Source of the DNA: Pseudomonadota bacterium
GTDB taxonomy: Bacteria; Desulfobacterota; Desulfovibrionia; Desulfovibrionales; Desulfovibrionaceae
Assembly (NCBI GenBank): GCA_023399375.1
Contig: JAEWPX010000155.1
Span: 1-46,265, forward strand
Direction of reading: 5' to 3'
DNA length: 46,265 bases
Made by a program: the position numbers and the translations under genes. Below are positions 7,101 through 16,119 of the stretch, piece by piece. Every line of letters begins with the position of its first letter. Within the stretch, counting starts at the first letter, position 1. Below the pieces are notes generated by a model. That model did not search any database and was not told the origin of the DNA. It saw only the letters and a list, made by a program, of their open reading frames with translations.

Positions 7101-10100
7101 GGGTTTTACGACACCCTGAAGTCCGGCGTCGCTGATTCCCTGGACGGCCTCTTCACGGGCAAGGCTGAGGAGGCCTGGAAGAACATGCTGGCCAGTATGC
7201 GCCGGCAGTTTCTCCAGTTCCTGGTCGATATAGCCTTCGACTTCATGAAGCACAACTTCGTCAAGCCTGCTCTTGAGCAGATGCTTGGTGGAGGGTCTGC
7301 TGCCTCGATCACCCAGATTGGCCGGGGCTACACCGTCGCGGGTGGTGGAAACGGAATCGTGCTGCCCAATGTTGTGGAGCAGCTTCGGGAATACAACCTT
7401 CCGGATGCGACCCCTTCGTCCGAAACATCTGGCACCCAAAAGATGGTCGAAAAAGCGACCAAGGGCGGCCCGATCTGGCTGACTCATAATAACCCCGGCA
7501 ACATTCGTTCGGTGAAGGGGGGCTTCCTTTCCTACGCATCCATGGAGGATGGGGCGCGGGGTATTTCCGATTGGCTAGAGCGCAATGGTAAGCGCGGCTA
7601 CGACACTATCGAAAAGATCGGAAATAGGTACGCGCCGCCGAGCGAGAACAACACTTCGGCGTGGGTTTCTACGGTCGAAAATGTTTCCGGGTATAATAAA
7701 GGCCAGAAGCTGGATTTGTCGGACCCGGAAGTACGTCAAAATCTGGCTCGGGGAATCATACGCATTGAGACTGGACGAAAGAGCGCCGTTTCCGACGACA
7801 CCCTCTACCGGGCCACACATTTAACCGGCCCAGCCGACTCTGGGATAGTTAAAGCGGCTGAGTCGCTTCAAAACGTAGCCAGTGGCGCGGCCACTTATGG
7901 CACGGTGGGGGCGTTCTGGGGGCCGCAGGGCGCGCAAACTATCCTGAGCCGCATCAGCGCCAACAATGGTATTCTTGGGGCTCTCACTGGTGACATGGGC
8001 GCCAGTGCCTTTGTGTCGCAGATCAAGGCGGCTACACCCACGGCGGGGGGCGCCGCAGGCGCGACCATGGCGTTCATCGGCGGGGGCGCCGCTGTTTCCG
8101 GTAGCTCGACTACCCTTAATCTGGCTACCGGGTTCACGCCTACTGATCTCTACAATTCTCTCGTCGCCGATGGGGCTTCGGCTACCGAGGCAAGTGCGGT
8201 CGCCAATCAGTACGCTCAGGCTCAAGCCTTAAACGCGTCTTCTTCCAGCACGGCGCAGCAAGCTCAGCAGAAGTCCGGCTCCAACGGCAGCATGTCCGAC
8301 CTGATGAAGGGCGGCGACTGGTCTGGCAAGATCGACCGCTGGGGTTATGACAACCTGGGCATCGGCTCCGAGGTGCCCACAAGTTGGTCCCTCAACGCCG
8401 ACCAGGCTGCTGCCTACGAAGGCTGGGTCCAACAGGGCGCTGATCCTGCCGCGGCCTGGGAAGCTGCGGCCAAGCAGGGCGGCACCTCGATCACCAACGG
8501 GCTGGGCTCCATGGCCGGCGGCGCGCTCACGGGCGCGGCTACGGGCATGTCCATCTCCTCCCTGATCTACCCGAACGGCACCGGGACCGTGGGTGGAACC
8601 ATCGGCGGCGCGGTCGGTGGCGCGGCCGGCTCGGCGCTGCTCGGTTCCATCGGCGGCCCCATCGGTGGACTCGTCGGCGGCATCATCGGCTCCCTGGTCA
8701 CGGGCGGCGAGACCAAGAAGACCGAAAAGACCGGCTCCGGCGTCACCGTCGATATGACGCAGCCGGGCCAGATCAACCAGTCCGGCTACAGCACCTACCG
8801 AACCACGACCTCGGGAATGTTCGGGTCTTCCAGCACGTCTCACTCCAAATCCTACGATACCGTGGGCGATCCCGAGTTGGAGGCGCAGTTCCGGTCCACG
8901 CTGGAGAACTACGTCAGCCAGACGTTCCGTTCCGCGATCAGCATGAACCTGTCTGCCGCCGGGATGAAAGACCTGAGCTTCCCGTTCAAGTTTGACATCG
9001 ACAGCAGCAACTCCTCGTTCGCCGCCAAGGCCGTCGCGAACTACCAAGCTCTCGAGGTCATCAAAGCGAACGGTCTCCAGGAGGATTTCGACGCCACGGC
9101 GAAATCTGGCGAGGTCTACGTCGATCAGATAGCCCGCATCTCCAAGGCCTACGCCTCGGGCTCTATCAATGCCCTGGCCGCCTCCACGTCCTTGGAGAAG
9201 CTGTCTGGCTCCATGTCCGTCGTCTTCCAGGGCGACTGGTTCTCGAAGCTGTCCGACCTCCTGGGTGGCACCGACCAGGCGACGGCCGCGTTCACGACCT
9301 ACACCAAGTATGGAATGAGCCAGAAGGATGCGGTCAACGCCCAGCTCAACGCGACGGGCATAACCGCCGGCAAGGCGCTGGCCCAGATCGGTGATCCCAC
9401 CGTCAGCCTCGACAACTTCTGGCAGAAGTACGGTCAGGCGATGCAGGGCGAAATTTCGCCCGAGCAAATGTCGTACTGGGCGAATGCGGCCACTGCCGTC
9501 AGCCAGTTCGATGATTCACAGCGGTCTTCGCTTTCGCTCATGCAGAACATAAACACGTACCGCATCGCCCAACTCAAGGCTGAGATGGATGCGGTACAGG
9601 AAGTCAAGGTGGTTGTCGATGGCGTCAGGGTCTCGGTGTCTAGCGCCTATAGCACCTACAAGAGCCTGAATGACACGCTGATTTCTTCCCTCCAGGGCAT
9701 CAAGTGGAATAGCAGCCTTTCGCCCAACACTTCCACCCAGACCTTTCAGCAGCAGCAGGCTTACTACAATCAGTTGAAGGCCAAGGTCATGGGTGAAAGC
9801 CCGGACAGCCTTACTTACACCGGCGACGTGCAGAAACTGTCGTCGTTTTCGCAGACGTACCTCACAACCGCCCGTAGCTACTACGGGGCGTCCTCGCAGT
9901 ACTGGGACATCTACAAAAGCGTCACTGGGACTTTGGACGACCTTCAGCAGTACACCCAGTCTGAAGTGGATGTTCTTCTCCAGCAGCTCAAGGTGCAGAA
10001 TGAGGCCATCCAAAAAGCGCAGCAACAAATAGACCAGTTGACGTTGGTAAACGAGAATCTGGCGCTCCTTGGCTCCGGGCTCGACGGACTTGGCGTGAGT

Positions 10101-10577
10101 ATTCAGGCTGGATTGGAAACATTGGGCGCACAGATGTCGTGGACGCCCAGCATAGCCGATGCAATATCTTCCGCTAACGACGCCTATACCACAGCAGCAA
10201 ACTCTATAGCCAGCGCAGATTATAGTCAGTTCACGACCACAGGCACAAGTGCTGCTACCACCAGCACTGGCGACCTTCTATATGATGGCAGTGGGGACTA
10301 TGCTGGCTTCCTAGGCGGCTTCGCCTCCGGGGGTACGGTAGACGGCCCCGGCTGGTTCATGGCCGGTGAAAATGGGCCGGAGCCCGTTTTTATGGGCGGG
10401 GGCGGCAGCGCTCGGGTCACGAACAACAGTGATTTTACTGGCTCCATGGATCGTACTGCAAAAGTCAGCGCCGCCGGCTTTTCGGCACTTCTGGCTGAGA
10501 TGAGAGGCCTTCGCCAGGAAATGGCGACCATCCGATCCGAGACGCAGCGGTCTAACGCTGCCCCGGCGAGACAGTAA
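4179..10577 (+). CDS. tail tape measure protein with embedded muralytic-like domain
   Basis: A 2132-aa protein. Residues about 170-360 match the tape-measure N-terminal domain (FDGIYGANGAAQFQYVID..., ISKGTVSSEEFRLQFAERVP). Long helical stretches follow to about residue 960. At about 1098-1200 is a separate domain beginning THNNPGNIRS and containing RYAPPSENNTSAW, a pattern shared with phage virion peptidoglycan hydrolases. At about 1445-1512 is a glycine-zipper hydrophobic region (GGTIGGAVGGAAGS, GGLVGGIIGSLV) suited to insertion in a membrane. The C-terminus has the usual FASGGTVDGPGWFMAGENGPE segment. Role: sets tail length, then is ejected to open the cell wall and inner membrane. At roughly 0.15 nm per residue the tail could reach about 300 nm. 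Codon and base composition vary along the gene, with AT-richer patches near 4180-4700 and 5310-5830. The gene is intact. Confidence 0.9.
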   Translation: MRIPGIYVAVQGDLSQLEVDLNRARGMVRASAESISNDMGNALSGKQITSGISSLITRLSELDRASKVSGVSLKGLGVDLKDLQRLTGQTKESFDAMQARFLENRAAKAAEQSLRALSSALGLSKNEVKAWGEQYKMSVESVESVLKSLGMVSGTPGKGLGDILKNTFLYGGAYQILGNLQQMGREFVAIQGKLDGLRRSFDGIYGANGAAQFQYVIDTANRYGKSLDSVADSYRKFSAAAEYVGMTTAQSRAVFESVTQAITKVGGSSEDVQGTLLALQQMISKGTVSSEEFRLQFAERVPGAMKMGADALGVTTSEFKRMLEQGQIVAKDFIPKLTTQLDVFSKGWEKAADSIDANAQRALNSFKLLAENRYVKDILNSVLQFGASLADSLNKGAQAWGDFFAVRAALNKGLLDKGGTFNDAREFVKNYQGMGDEVKLGLYQRRIAELNAKLQQQFPGKSITEGSFAARSETYVQKSQLESDARWLQAQVEVRKELDQLAKSMHVAAISGTGDLGAIIDRTLELKKYLEGLTGQPYKINFVKDETLADIDAILSRVDSVWQKTAGYAYSAAEKNQTQAKQDITELEKQIQVRKEQLQYAPGEQLHKQILDDIDTYTKALEKATASEIDAAKKQEEAAKTLQRETLERTNPFTGTSPSDFLDPRMKEQSRMAGYYDELIKNGYWERINSLDPNIRKVAAANQQGSWQKYLDGVKSDQMEVLRRQQQGQAFVENTDSSMRTLYDSLTGNSEKDTEKTARWFTKAINDAKIAMADAKGDLTPYRQELEKLYSVYDQFMRAAQIKDFAANLQKQASVLRDLATSLYSPQMERQSSWLQNYAQYITELNSGDATIRSMAQPKWDAYQKFSNQEYARKLGEGGKLSGDYWSGETDKLKQHLEAVRQETSDEVAYRIYAAQKIEELEKQKLEAGVSYSTSFTDFLRGQASLEYGLYQGAHSRQLEEWKAYYEDIKGVATGFYDTLKSGVADSLDGLFTGKAEEAWKNMLASMRRQFLQFLVDIAFDFMKHNFVKPALEQMLGGGSAASITQIGRGYTVAGGGNGIVLPNVVEQLREYNLPDATPSSETSGTQKMVEKATKGGPIWLTHNNPGNIRSVKGGFLSYASMEDGARGISDWLERNGKRGYDTIEKIGNRYAPPSENNTSAWVSTVENVSGYNKGQKLDLSDPEVRQNLARGIIRIETGRKSAVSDDTLYRATHLTGPADSGIVKAAESLQNVASGAATYGTVGAFWGPQGAQTILSRISANNGILGALTGDMGASAFVSQIKAATPTAGGAAGATMAFIGGGAAVSGSSTTLNLATGFTPTDLYNSLVADGASATEASAVANQYAQAQALNASSSSTAQQAQQKSGSNGSMSDLMKGGDWSGKIDRWGYDNLGIGSEVPTSWSLNADQAAAYEGWVQQGADPAAAWEAAAKQGGTSITNGLGSMAGGALTGAATGMSISSLIYPNGTGTVGGTIGGAVGGAAGSALLGSIGGPIGGLVGGIIGSLVTGGETKKTEKTGSGVTVDMTQPGQINQSGYSTYRTTTSGMFGSSSTSHSKSYDTVGDPELEAQFRSTLENYVSQTFRSAISMNLSAAGMKDLSFPFKFDIDSSNSSFAAKAVANYQALEVIKANGLQEDFDATAKSGEVYVDQIARISKAYASGSINALAASTSLEKLSGSMSVVFQGDWFSKLSDLLGGTDQATAAFTTYTKYGMSQKDAVNAQLNATGITAGKALAQIGDPTVSLDNFWQKYGQAMQGEISPEQMSYWANAATAVSQFDDSQRSSLSLMQNINTYRIAQLKAEMDAVQEVKVVVDGVRVSVSSAYSTYKSLNDTLISSLQGIKWNSSLSPNTSTQTFQQQQAYYNQLKAKVMGESPDSLTYTGDVQKLSSFSQTYLTTARSYYGASSQYWDIYKSVTGTLDDLQQYTQSEVDVLLQQLKVQNEAIQKAQQQIDQLTLVNENLALLGSGLDGLGVSIQAGLETLGAQMSWTPSIADAISSANDAYTTAANSIASADYSQFTTTGTSAATTSTGDLLYDGSGDYAGFLGGFASGGTVDGPGWFMAGENGPEPVFMGGGGSARVTNNSDFTGSMDRTAKVSAAGFSALLAEMRGLRQEMATIRSETQRSNAAPARQ

Positions 10578-12739
10578 TGAATCTCCACCTCGTTGAGATA
10601 GACTATCTTGACCCCGTAACCATGGGGGTCTCGACGCTGCGATTCTCGTCGGGTGATGGAGGCTACTGCTCCAGGCCTACTGACAGCCTGCCGAATACCT
10701 ACTTTGAGCCACGGCTCAAAGTGCCGAGCAACTACCAGATAACCCTTTTCAAAGACGGGGTTAAAGGCGGTTGCGCGCAGGGCGGCTTTGGTACTGCGCA
10801 GTTCATGAACCACGATGGATGGTTCGATCAGTTCTACAGCAAATGCTTTGATGGGCAGAAGTTTCGCTTGCTCTACGGCGAGGCTTCTGCCTCCTACGAC
10901 GAATACGTTGTGCTCCTGACCGGTACAATGTGCCAGCCCGAGTATTCCTGGGGCTATTTCAACCTCAAGGTCCGGGACTACACGCAGTTCTTCAACAGAG
11001 CCGCATCCCAGAATACCTACTTAGGAAACAACGTCGCTGGCGTCGGGGTCGAAGGAACGCCAGACGATTTGATGGATAAGTCTAAGCCATTGTGCTTTGG
11101 CAGGTGCTTGAATGTTCCGCTTACCTACGTCAGTGCTTCTAACAGTATCTACCAGATACATGACGGGGCTATTTATGCTGTAGACGCCGTTTACTCAAAC
11201 GGCGGCGCGCTGACGCTGGACACTACTCAAGGAACCGCGGGGGACTGCGCTTCATTGGACGCTCTGGTCGCGGCCAGCCCGGCTGCTGGCAGTTACTGCA
11301 CATGCCTTGCACTTGGTTTTGTCCGGGTCACGGGGGCCGCTGACACAACGCTTACCGCGGATGTGCGCGGCGCGGTGGGGTCTGGCGGGTACAGCGAAAG
11401 CGTTCCAGGCATCACGAAGATGCTTGCGGCGGATTACACGCGCCGCAAGCGGCAAAATTTCTGCCTCCAGAACGAAAATCGAGGCGACGCTTCCTGGGTA
11501 AAGACAGGGTTCACGGTAGGCAGCGCAGCCGCTTCCACGCCGATCAACGGCATGGCAGCCGTCACCCTGACCGGGGCTACCGGTTCCACCCTGGCCAAGA
11601 CGCATGACATTCCCACGAGCATGATCTGCTACGGTGAGTTCCTGCTGGCTGGTTCCACGACGCAGATCGAACTTCGCGTAGAGAATGCCGCCAATGCTGC
11701 CAATAATGTTCTCGCACAATTTGATTTGTCCGCTGGCACTGTTCTGGCTGTCCAGTCCAACGGCGCAGCGGTCGGGCCTCAGTACACAGCCACCGGGTTC
11801 ATCACGGACGCCGGCATCGTCGTCTATCCGCACGGCTACTTCTTCGTCTGGGTATCAGGCCAACCCGACCAGTCTTTCGCACAAATAAAGACGACGCTCA
11901 AGAGTCTGAACGGCACCGGTCTTTCCATCGGCGGGGCGCAGATAGAGAAGACCAGAAGCCCGTCCCTCTATACCGGTCCAACGACCACTTCGGTGGCGAC
12001 GGCTTACGACCCGACAACGGCTCCTCCAGTCAACGCTGCCTCGTTTGCGTCCATGGAATCAGTCATCGGGTCCGTTCCTGTCGGCTACTACGTTGAAGCC
12101 GGCGGCACGGATACCGTTGGCGCGATCATGGAGGCGCTCGGCGACAGCCTCGGCTGCTTCACTGCGCAAAACCGACAAGGCGAGCTGGTTATCGGCCGCC
12201 TGGCGAAGCCTTCCACTAGCGCGACGCCGGTAGCCACTTTCACCGAAACCGAAATTCTCCAGGATTCTATCAACTCCGTCTCACCCTACAGCAGCTCTGA
12301 CGGAACTCCGGCGTACCGCATTGTGCTTCAGGCATCGAAGAACTGGACGGTGCAGCGCTCATCCGAAGTGCTGACTTCACTTTGGGATACAAACCCTATG
12401 AGGGTTGTCTGGCTACAAAAGGAATTTAGAGAAGTTCGAGCGGAAGACTATACTGTTCTTGCTGCCCATCCTTTTGCCTGCGAGATTTCAAAGACTTCCT
12501 TGATAGTAAAGCAAACCGATGCGCTAGCAGAGGCGCGCCGACTTCTTCAATATTACAGCGGAGTACTTTCTCGGTACTCTTTCTCTGTAAAAATACCTTA
12601 CGCGGCAAATGTCAATATTGGAGACATCGTGGCTCTCGATCTGGCGCGCTTCGGGCTTTCTGGTGGCATAAACTTTCTGGTCGTCGGTGTCGTTGAAACG
12701 CACGAGTCCGGAAGAGTCGGATTAGAGGTGATGGGATAA
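10577..12739 (+). CDS. tail hub/tip protein with inserted jelly-roll-like domain
   Basis: A 720-aa protein. Its N-terminus (MNLHLVEIDYLDPVTMGVSTLRFSSGDGGY given in two parts: MNLHLVEIDYLDPVTMG, then VSTLRFSSGDGGY) and the following GFGTAQFMNHDGWFDQF resemble hub proteins of siphovirus-type Mu-like phages. Residues about 295-475 look like an inserted beta-sandwich: they start near FCLQNENRGDASWVKTG and end at GGAQIEKTRSPSLYTG, the pattern of carbohydrate-binding jelly rolls found in phage tail-tip proteins. The hub fold resumes afterwards (ETEILQDSINSVSPYSSS) to the end. The ATG overlaps the tape measure stop by one base (TAATG), so translation is coupled. Probable role: closes the tube tip and touches the host surface glycan. 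Confidence 0.65.
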   Translation: MNLHLVEIDYLDPVTMGVSTLRFSSGDGGYCSRPTDSLPNTYFEPRLKVPSNYQITLFKDGVKGGCAQGGFGTAQFMNHDGWFDQFYSKCFDGQKFRLLYGEASASYDEYVVLLTGTMCQPEYSWGYFNLKVRDYTQFFNRAASQNTYLGNNVAGVGVEGTPDDLMDKSKPLCFGRCLNVPLTYVSASNSIYQIHDGAIYAVDAVYSNGGALTLDTTQGTAGDCASLDALVAASPAAGSYCTCLALGFVRVTGAADTTLTADVRGAVGSGGYSESVPGITKMLAADYTRRKRQNFCLQNENRGDASWVKTGFTVGSAAASTPINGMAAVTLTGATGSTLAKTHDIPTSMICYGEFLLAGSTTQIELRVENAANAANNVLAQFDLSAGTVLAVQSNGAAVGPQYTATGFITDAGIVVYPHGYFFVWVSGQPDQSFAQIKTTLKSLNGTGLSIGGAQIEKTRSPSLYTGPTTTSVATAYDPTTAPPVNAASFASMESVIGSVPVGYYVEAGGTDTVGAIMEALGDSLGCFTAQNRQGELVIGRLAKPSTSATPVATFTETEILQDSINSVSPYSSSDGTPAYRIVLQASKNWTVQRSSEVLTSLWDTNPMRVVWLQKEFREVRAEDYTVLAAHPFACEISKTSLIVKQTDALAEARRLLQYYSGVLSRYSFSVKIPYAANVNIGDIVALDLARFGLSGGINFLVVGVVETHESGRVGLEVMG

Positions 12740-13653
12740 TGGCTAACTGCCTCATTGCATGGCCTAACAGGGCTGACATGGCGGCTATTTCGGGCGCACC
12801 GTGGAGTACCACGCTGCCATTATCCAATTTGCAAAACCGTTTCAGTAAAAAAGTCGCCCGCTCCACTGGAATCAGCTTCAGCGCGCCTACTCCAGCCGTC
12901 CCTGATGCGTCCCAATGTTCGGCTTACATGAATATTGATCTGGGGGACAAACACTACCTGACGGCTGTAGCACTAGCTAACCATAATCTGAGCCTGACCG
13001 CTATGGCGAGGGTAGTACTGTGGGCGGACAGTTCAATGTCCGTTGCGACCTACGATTCTGGTTGGTCTTCGGTCTGGCCACGTTGGTATGATACAGTATC
13101 TCTGCGGTGGTGTGACTCCAATTTTCTATTTGGCCGCATATCTTTGGAAGATTACGGCGTCGTTCCTGCTATATGGATTCATGCGCTTAAAAATGCCAAC
13201 GAAAATGTGTCGCCGTACCCTGCCAGGTATATAACCATATATCTTCAAGATTTGGAAAATGCTGACGGGTATATAGAGATAGGCCGGTTGTACCTGGCCA
13301 GCGATTGGACTCCGGTCAAGAACATGACCTACGGCGACACATCCCTCGGCTGGACCGATCCTACCATCGTCGATTTTTCCTTGGATGGCACCGAATACTA
13401 CGAAGACAGGCCAAAGTATCGCGAAATAACTTTCGTCTTAAAGGCCATGTCCTACGAAGAGGGCGTCAATAAGGCCTTGAAGCTCGCCCAGAACCGAGGC
13501 GTTTCTGGAGACATACTTTTTGTTTTTGACCCGGAAAACGCGAGGTTGTTGCAACAGAGATCATTCATTGGCCGTTTGTCTGAGCTAAGCCCTTTAGCAT
13601 TCACCAATGTCAATATGACCCAGATGCCGTTTAAGGTCAAGGAGATAGCATAG
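12739..13653 (+). CDS. tail tip/baseplate protein
   Basis: A 304-aa protein (MANCLIAWPNRADMAAISGA...). The first 190 residues look like a beta-sandwich of the discoidin type found in tail tip proteins (PLSNLQNRFSKKVARS, YMNIDLGDKHYLTAVALANH, then RYITIYLQDLENADGYIEIG). The C-terminal part (EYYEDRPKYREITFVLKAMS...) resembles the tube-contacting domain of similar phage tail proteins. It overlaps the hub stop by one base (TAATG). Sensible position: second tail-tip component. The exact role is not certain. Confidence 0.55.
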   Translation: MANCLIAWPNRADMAAISGAPWSTTLPLSNLQNRFSKKVARSTGISFSAPTPAVPDASQCSAYMNIDLGDKHYLTAVALANHNLSLTAMARVVLWADSSMSVATYDSGWSSVWPRWYDTVSLRWCDSNFLFGRISLEDYGVVPAIWIHALKNANENVSPYPARYITIYLQDLENADGYIEIGRLYLASDWTPVKNMTYGDTSLGWTDPTIVDFSLDGTEYYEDRPKYREITFVLKAMSYEEGVNKALKLAQNRGVSGDILFVFDPENARLLQQRSFIGRLSELSPLAFTNVNMTQMPFKVKEIA

Positions 13654-13654
13654 C

Positions 13655-14641
13655 ATGGCTGTAACCCTCGCGAGCACACCTCTGCTTCGGCTGAATACTG
13701 GTTACAACGGTACTGGCTCAGGCGTTTGTGGGTACAATAACCGCATTTACGACGCCATAAACAACCCAGGCGGCATGGATGGCAACGGCGTCGCGGTCAA
13801 CTGGGTCAATATGTGCTATGATATGGCCGCGCTAGGGTTGCTGACGGCCGCACAGGCAGCTCTCGCCGCTGACGCATCTGACCGTCAACAGGCATGGGGG
13901 CCGGTATGGGCCGCCAACTCCGGGACCGTCACCTACGTTAACGCCACGCGCTGCACCGTCGATACGACCGGGACGGACCTGACGGTCGGGACGCACGTCC
14001 AGGCGGATTGCGGAGCGGATGGATATGTGTTCGGCGTCGTCTCGGGCTCCAGCGAGGCCGGGGGCGTTACGACGGTCGATTTCTCGTGGTTCAGCGGTGG
14101 TGCGCTGACGGCAAATTTGAAATCCATCACGACCATCGACGACTCCAGGCTTGTCTACGTGGTGGACCTGGAGACGCCGGTTGCGGCCGCGGCTGCGTCG
14201 GCTGCGACGGCGTTGGGAGCCAAGACGGATGCGCAGACGGCCCAGGCTGCGGCGTCCGCGTCTCAAGCAGCCGCCGCTGCATCCGCCGCCCTCGCGGCGA
14301 GCTACGTCGCCGGGACCGACCCGGATCAGCTTGTCCGCGCAGGTGAACTAGGGACTGCCGCTTTCCTTGACTTGACCATCCTTTACGCATCGACCACCTG
14401 GGACGCACCATCCTGCGCCAATGCAGCGCAAGTCTCTACAACGGTTTCGGTCCCCGGCGCAGATATCGGGGACAAGGTTTTCCCCTCCGCATCAATATCC
14501 CTCTCTGGCCTCAATCTTCGCGGCGAGGTGACGGCCCAGGATATCGTGACCCTCTATCTGTCCAATCTGACTGGATCGTCTGTCGATCTGGCGTCCGCCA
14601 CCTACTACGTCGCCGTCCTCAAACGCGTCGCCACGAGGTAA
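13655..14641 (+). CDS. tail fibre protein with alanine-rich coiled stalk
   Basis: A 328-aa protein. The N-terminal 170 residues are Gly/Thr/Val-rich and beta-like. Residues about 173-215 are an alanine-rich helical stalk (VAAAAASAATALGAKTDAQ, AASASQAAAAASAALAAS) like the trimeric coiled coils of phage fibres. The last 100 residues are a beta-rich tip (PGADIGDKVFPSASISLSG...) similar to short fibre-tip domains. AAGGAG precedes the ATG. Likely a trimeric receptor-contacting fibre, inferred from architecture and place in the operon. Confidence 0.55.
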   Translation: MAVTLASTPLLRLNTGYNGTGSGVCGYNNRIYDAINNPGGMDGNGVAVNWVNMCYDMAALGLLTAAQAALAADASDRQQAWGPVWAANSGTVTYVNATRCTVDTTGTDLTVGTHVQADCGADGYVFGVVSGSSEAGGVTTVDFSWFSGGALTANLKSITTIDDSRLVYVVDLETPVAAAAASAATALGAKTDAQTAQAAASASQAAAAASAALAASYVAGTDPDQLVRAGELGTAAFLDLTILYASTTWDAPSCANAAQVSTTVSVPGADIGDKVFPSASISLSGLNLRGEVTAQDIVTLYLSNLTGSSVDLASATYYVAVLKRVATR

Positions 14642-14644
14642 TAT

Positions 14645-15349
14645 ATGAGCTACCCCGCACCGATACTTAATCTCGATTTTGCCAACGCCAAGCAGTTGGT
14701 TCATCCGGCAGTTGCGTTCTCCCGCGCCAGCGCCCGCAGTTATGTAGACAGCGCGGGGACGTCTCGGACAGCGAGGGCTGGCGTGCCGCGCTTCACTCAT
14801 GCCCCTGCAACTGGAGAAAGCCTTGGCCTCATAGTTGATCCGCAGGTGACGATCGAGAGCGTCGTTTACGCGACTGACGTGTGCAGCGTTGACTTGACGC
14901 AACTCCAGGATGCGGCGGGGAATCCATTGTGGACTGGGACGGAGGGGACTATTGTCGTTGACGCCATAGCCCCTCCAACCACTGATGAGTCGTTTGTAAT
15001 GATGATCGGAGACGCCAACAACAGGATATCTATTGACCGTACAGCAGGAGGTGTGATCGATTTTTACGCTTACAGTGGCTCTGCTGTGACTGGAATCATA
15101 CATAGTCCTACTGTTGGCGCTTCTAACAGGTTCCGTTTTTGTTACGGATTTGCGAGTGGAGCAGCAAAACTATCCGTCAACGGCGGAAACGTGCTGTCCG
15201 CAACAGGGCTAGTTGTCCCATCTCCGTTGTCCACTTTGTGGATAGGTAGTCTTGTCGGTGTACTGACGTGGGGTGGTACGTTCCGATCTGTGCAAATTTT
15301 CAACCGTCTCATTTCTGACGCCTACTTCCCTTCCCTTTCCGCAATGTAG
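14645..15349 (+). CDS. tail fibre/adhesin with lectin-like fold
   Basis: A 234-aa protein whose opening 'LDFANAKQLVHPAVAFSRAS' followed by 'FTHAPATGESLGLIV' is a motif common at the start of phage tail-spike and fibre proteins. The rest (EGTIVVDAIAPP, AAKLSVNGGNVLSATG, FRSVQIFNRLISDAYF) has the strand pattern of a concanavalin A/laminin-G-like sandwich, ending in the usual 'v.iFnr.LsdaeL..l' segment. Probable role: binding of surface sugar. Three bases separate it from the previous gene, consistent with one transcript. Confidence 0.6.
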   Translation: MSYPAPILNLDFANAKQLVHPAVAFSRASARSYVDSAGTSRTARAGVPRFTHAPATGESLGLIVDPQVTIESVVYATDVCSVDLTQLQDAAGNPLWTGTEGTIVVDAIAPPTTDESFVMMIGDANNRISIDRTAGGVIDFYAYSGSAVTGIIHSPTVGASNRFRFCYGFASGAAKLSVNGGNVLSATGLVVPSPLSTLWIGSLVGVLTWGGTFRSVQIFNRLISDAYFPSLSAM

Positions 15350-15357
15350 GAGCGATC

Positions 15358-16110
15358 ATGCAATACGATATATGCCTCAAATGCACGGGCCTGCCCGCCC
15401 TTATCGCCGCCCTCGCGCCCTATGGCCTGACGACCACGGACGATACCGGCGCATCCGTCCTCCTGACAGCCTCGCATGACCATGCCCTAGCCTACGCCGG
15501 CCGGGTCGTCGAGACGCCCGCCGTGATCGACCGGGATGGCCGCGTCGTCGCCGAGGCAACCTACTGGCCGGGCGAGTACGCTATCCTGCGCGCCGAGGAG
15601 GCAATCCTGGACCGAGTCGCGGGTGCGACGATGGCCGGGGTGGAGATTTTGGCCGAGCCTCCGACCGGGTGCCCGACGTTTGGAGAGTGGCGGCCGAGGC
15701 CGGCCGGGCCGACGCTGGCAGACCTCAAGGCCGAGGCGTGCGCGCGGATCGAAGATAAGCGCCAGGGACTCGAAAAAACGGACATCTGGATCAGGTGGCC
15801 CGACGGCACGAAGTCCATCATCCAAACCCGCGACGAGCGCGATTGGCGTAACATCAACGGCGTGGCTTCGCGGGGCCTCTTTCGGCTCACACAGGGTCTT
15901 ACCGAGGAGGATTGGTTCCGCGACGCTGATAACGTGGACCACGTGCTCTTACCGCCCCAGGCGGTCGATATGGGCGCGCAAGCTGCCGCCGGAGTTTCTG
16001 CCCTGGCCAAAACCGCGCAGACGGCCAAAGACGCGATCAACGCCCCCACGGTAACAACTGAGGCTCAGGTGGCGGAAATCGAAGCCAGCATCGTCTGGCC
16101 GGCAAACTAG
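15358..16110 (+). CDS. phage tail fibre accessory protein, DUF4376-like C-terminus
   Basis: A 250-aa protein. Residues 1-95 are a mixed alpha/beta domain (MQYDICLKCTGLPALIAALA...). From about residue 122 (TLADLKAEACARIEDKRQGL) through residue 250 the pattern resembles the DUF4376 region found in tail-fibre assembly or fibre-associated proteins of tailed phages, with a helical Ala-rich end. GTAGGAG precedes the ATG. It may help fibre folding or be a fibre part; the sequence does not decide. Confidence 0.45.
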   Translation: MQYDICLKCTGLPALIAALAPYGLTTTDDTGASVLLTASHDHALAYAGRVVETPAVIDRDGRVVAEATYWPGEYAILRAEEAILDRVAGATMAGVEILAEPPTGCPTFGEWRPRPAGPTLADLKAEACARIEDKRQGLEKTDIWIRWPDGTKSIIQTRDERDWRNINGVASRGLFRLTQGLTEEDWFRDADNVDHVLLPPQAVDMGAQAAAGVSALAKTAQTAKDAINAPTVTTEAQVAEIEASIVWPAN

Positions 16111-16119
16111 GAGATCACC

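Noticed and set aside
8510..8710. Glycine-zipper hydrophobic stretch as a separate holin gene
   Set aside because: It lies in frame inside the tape measure with no ribosome site or separate start; better read as a membrane-inserting part of the tape.
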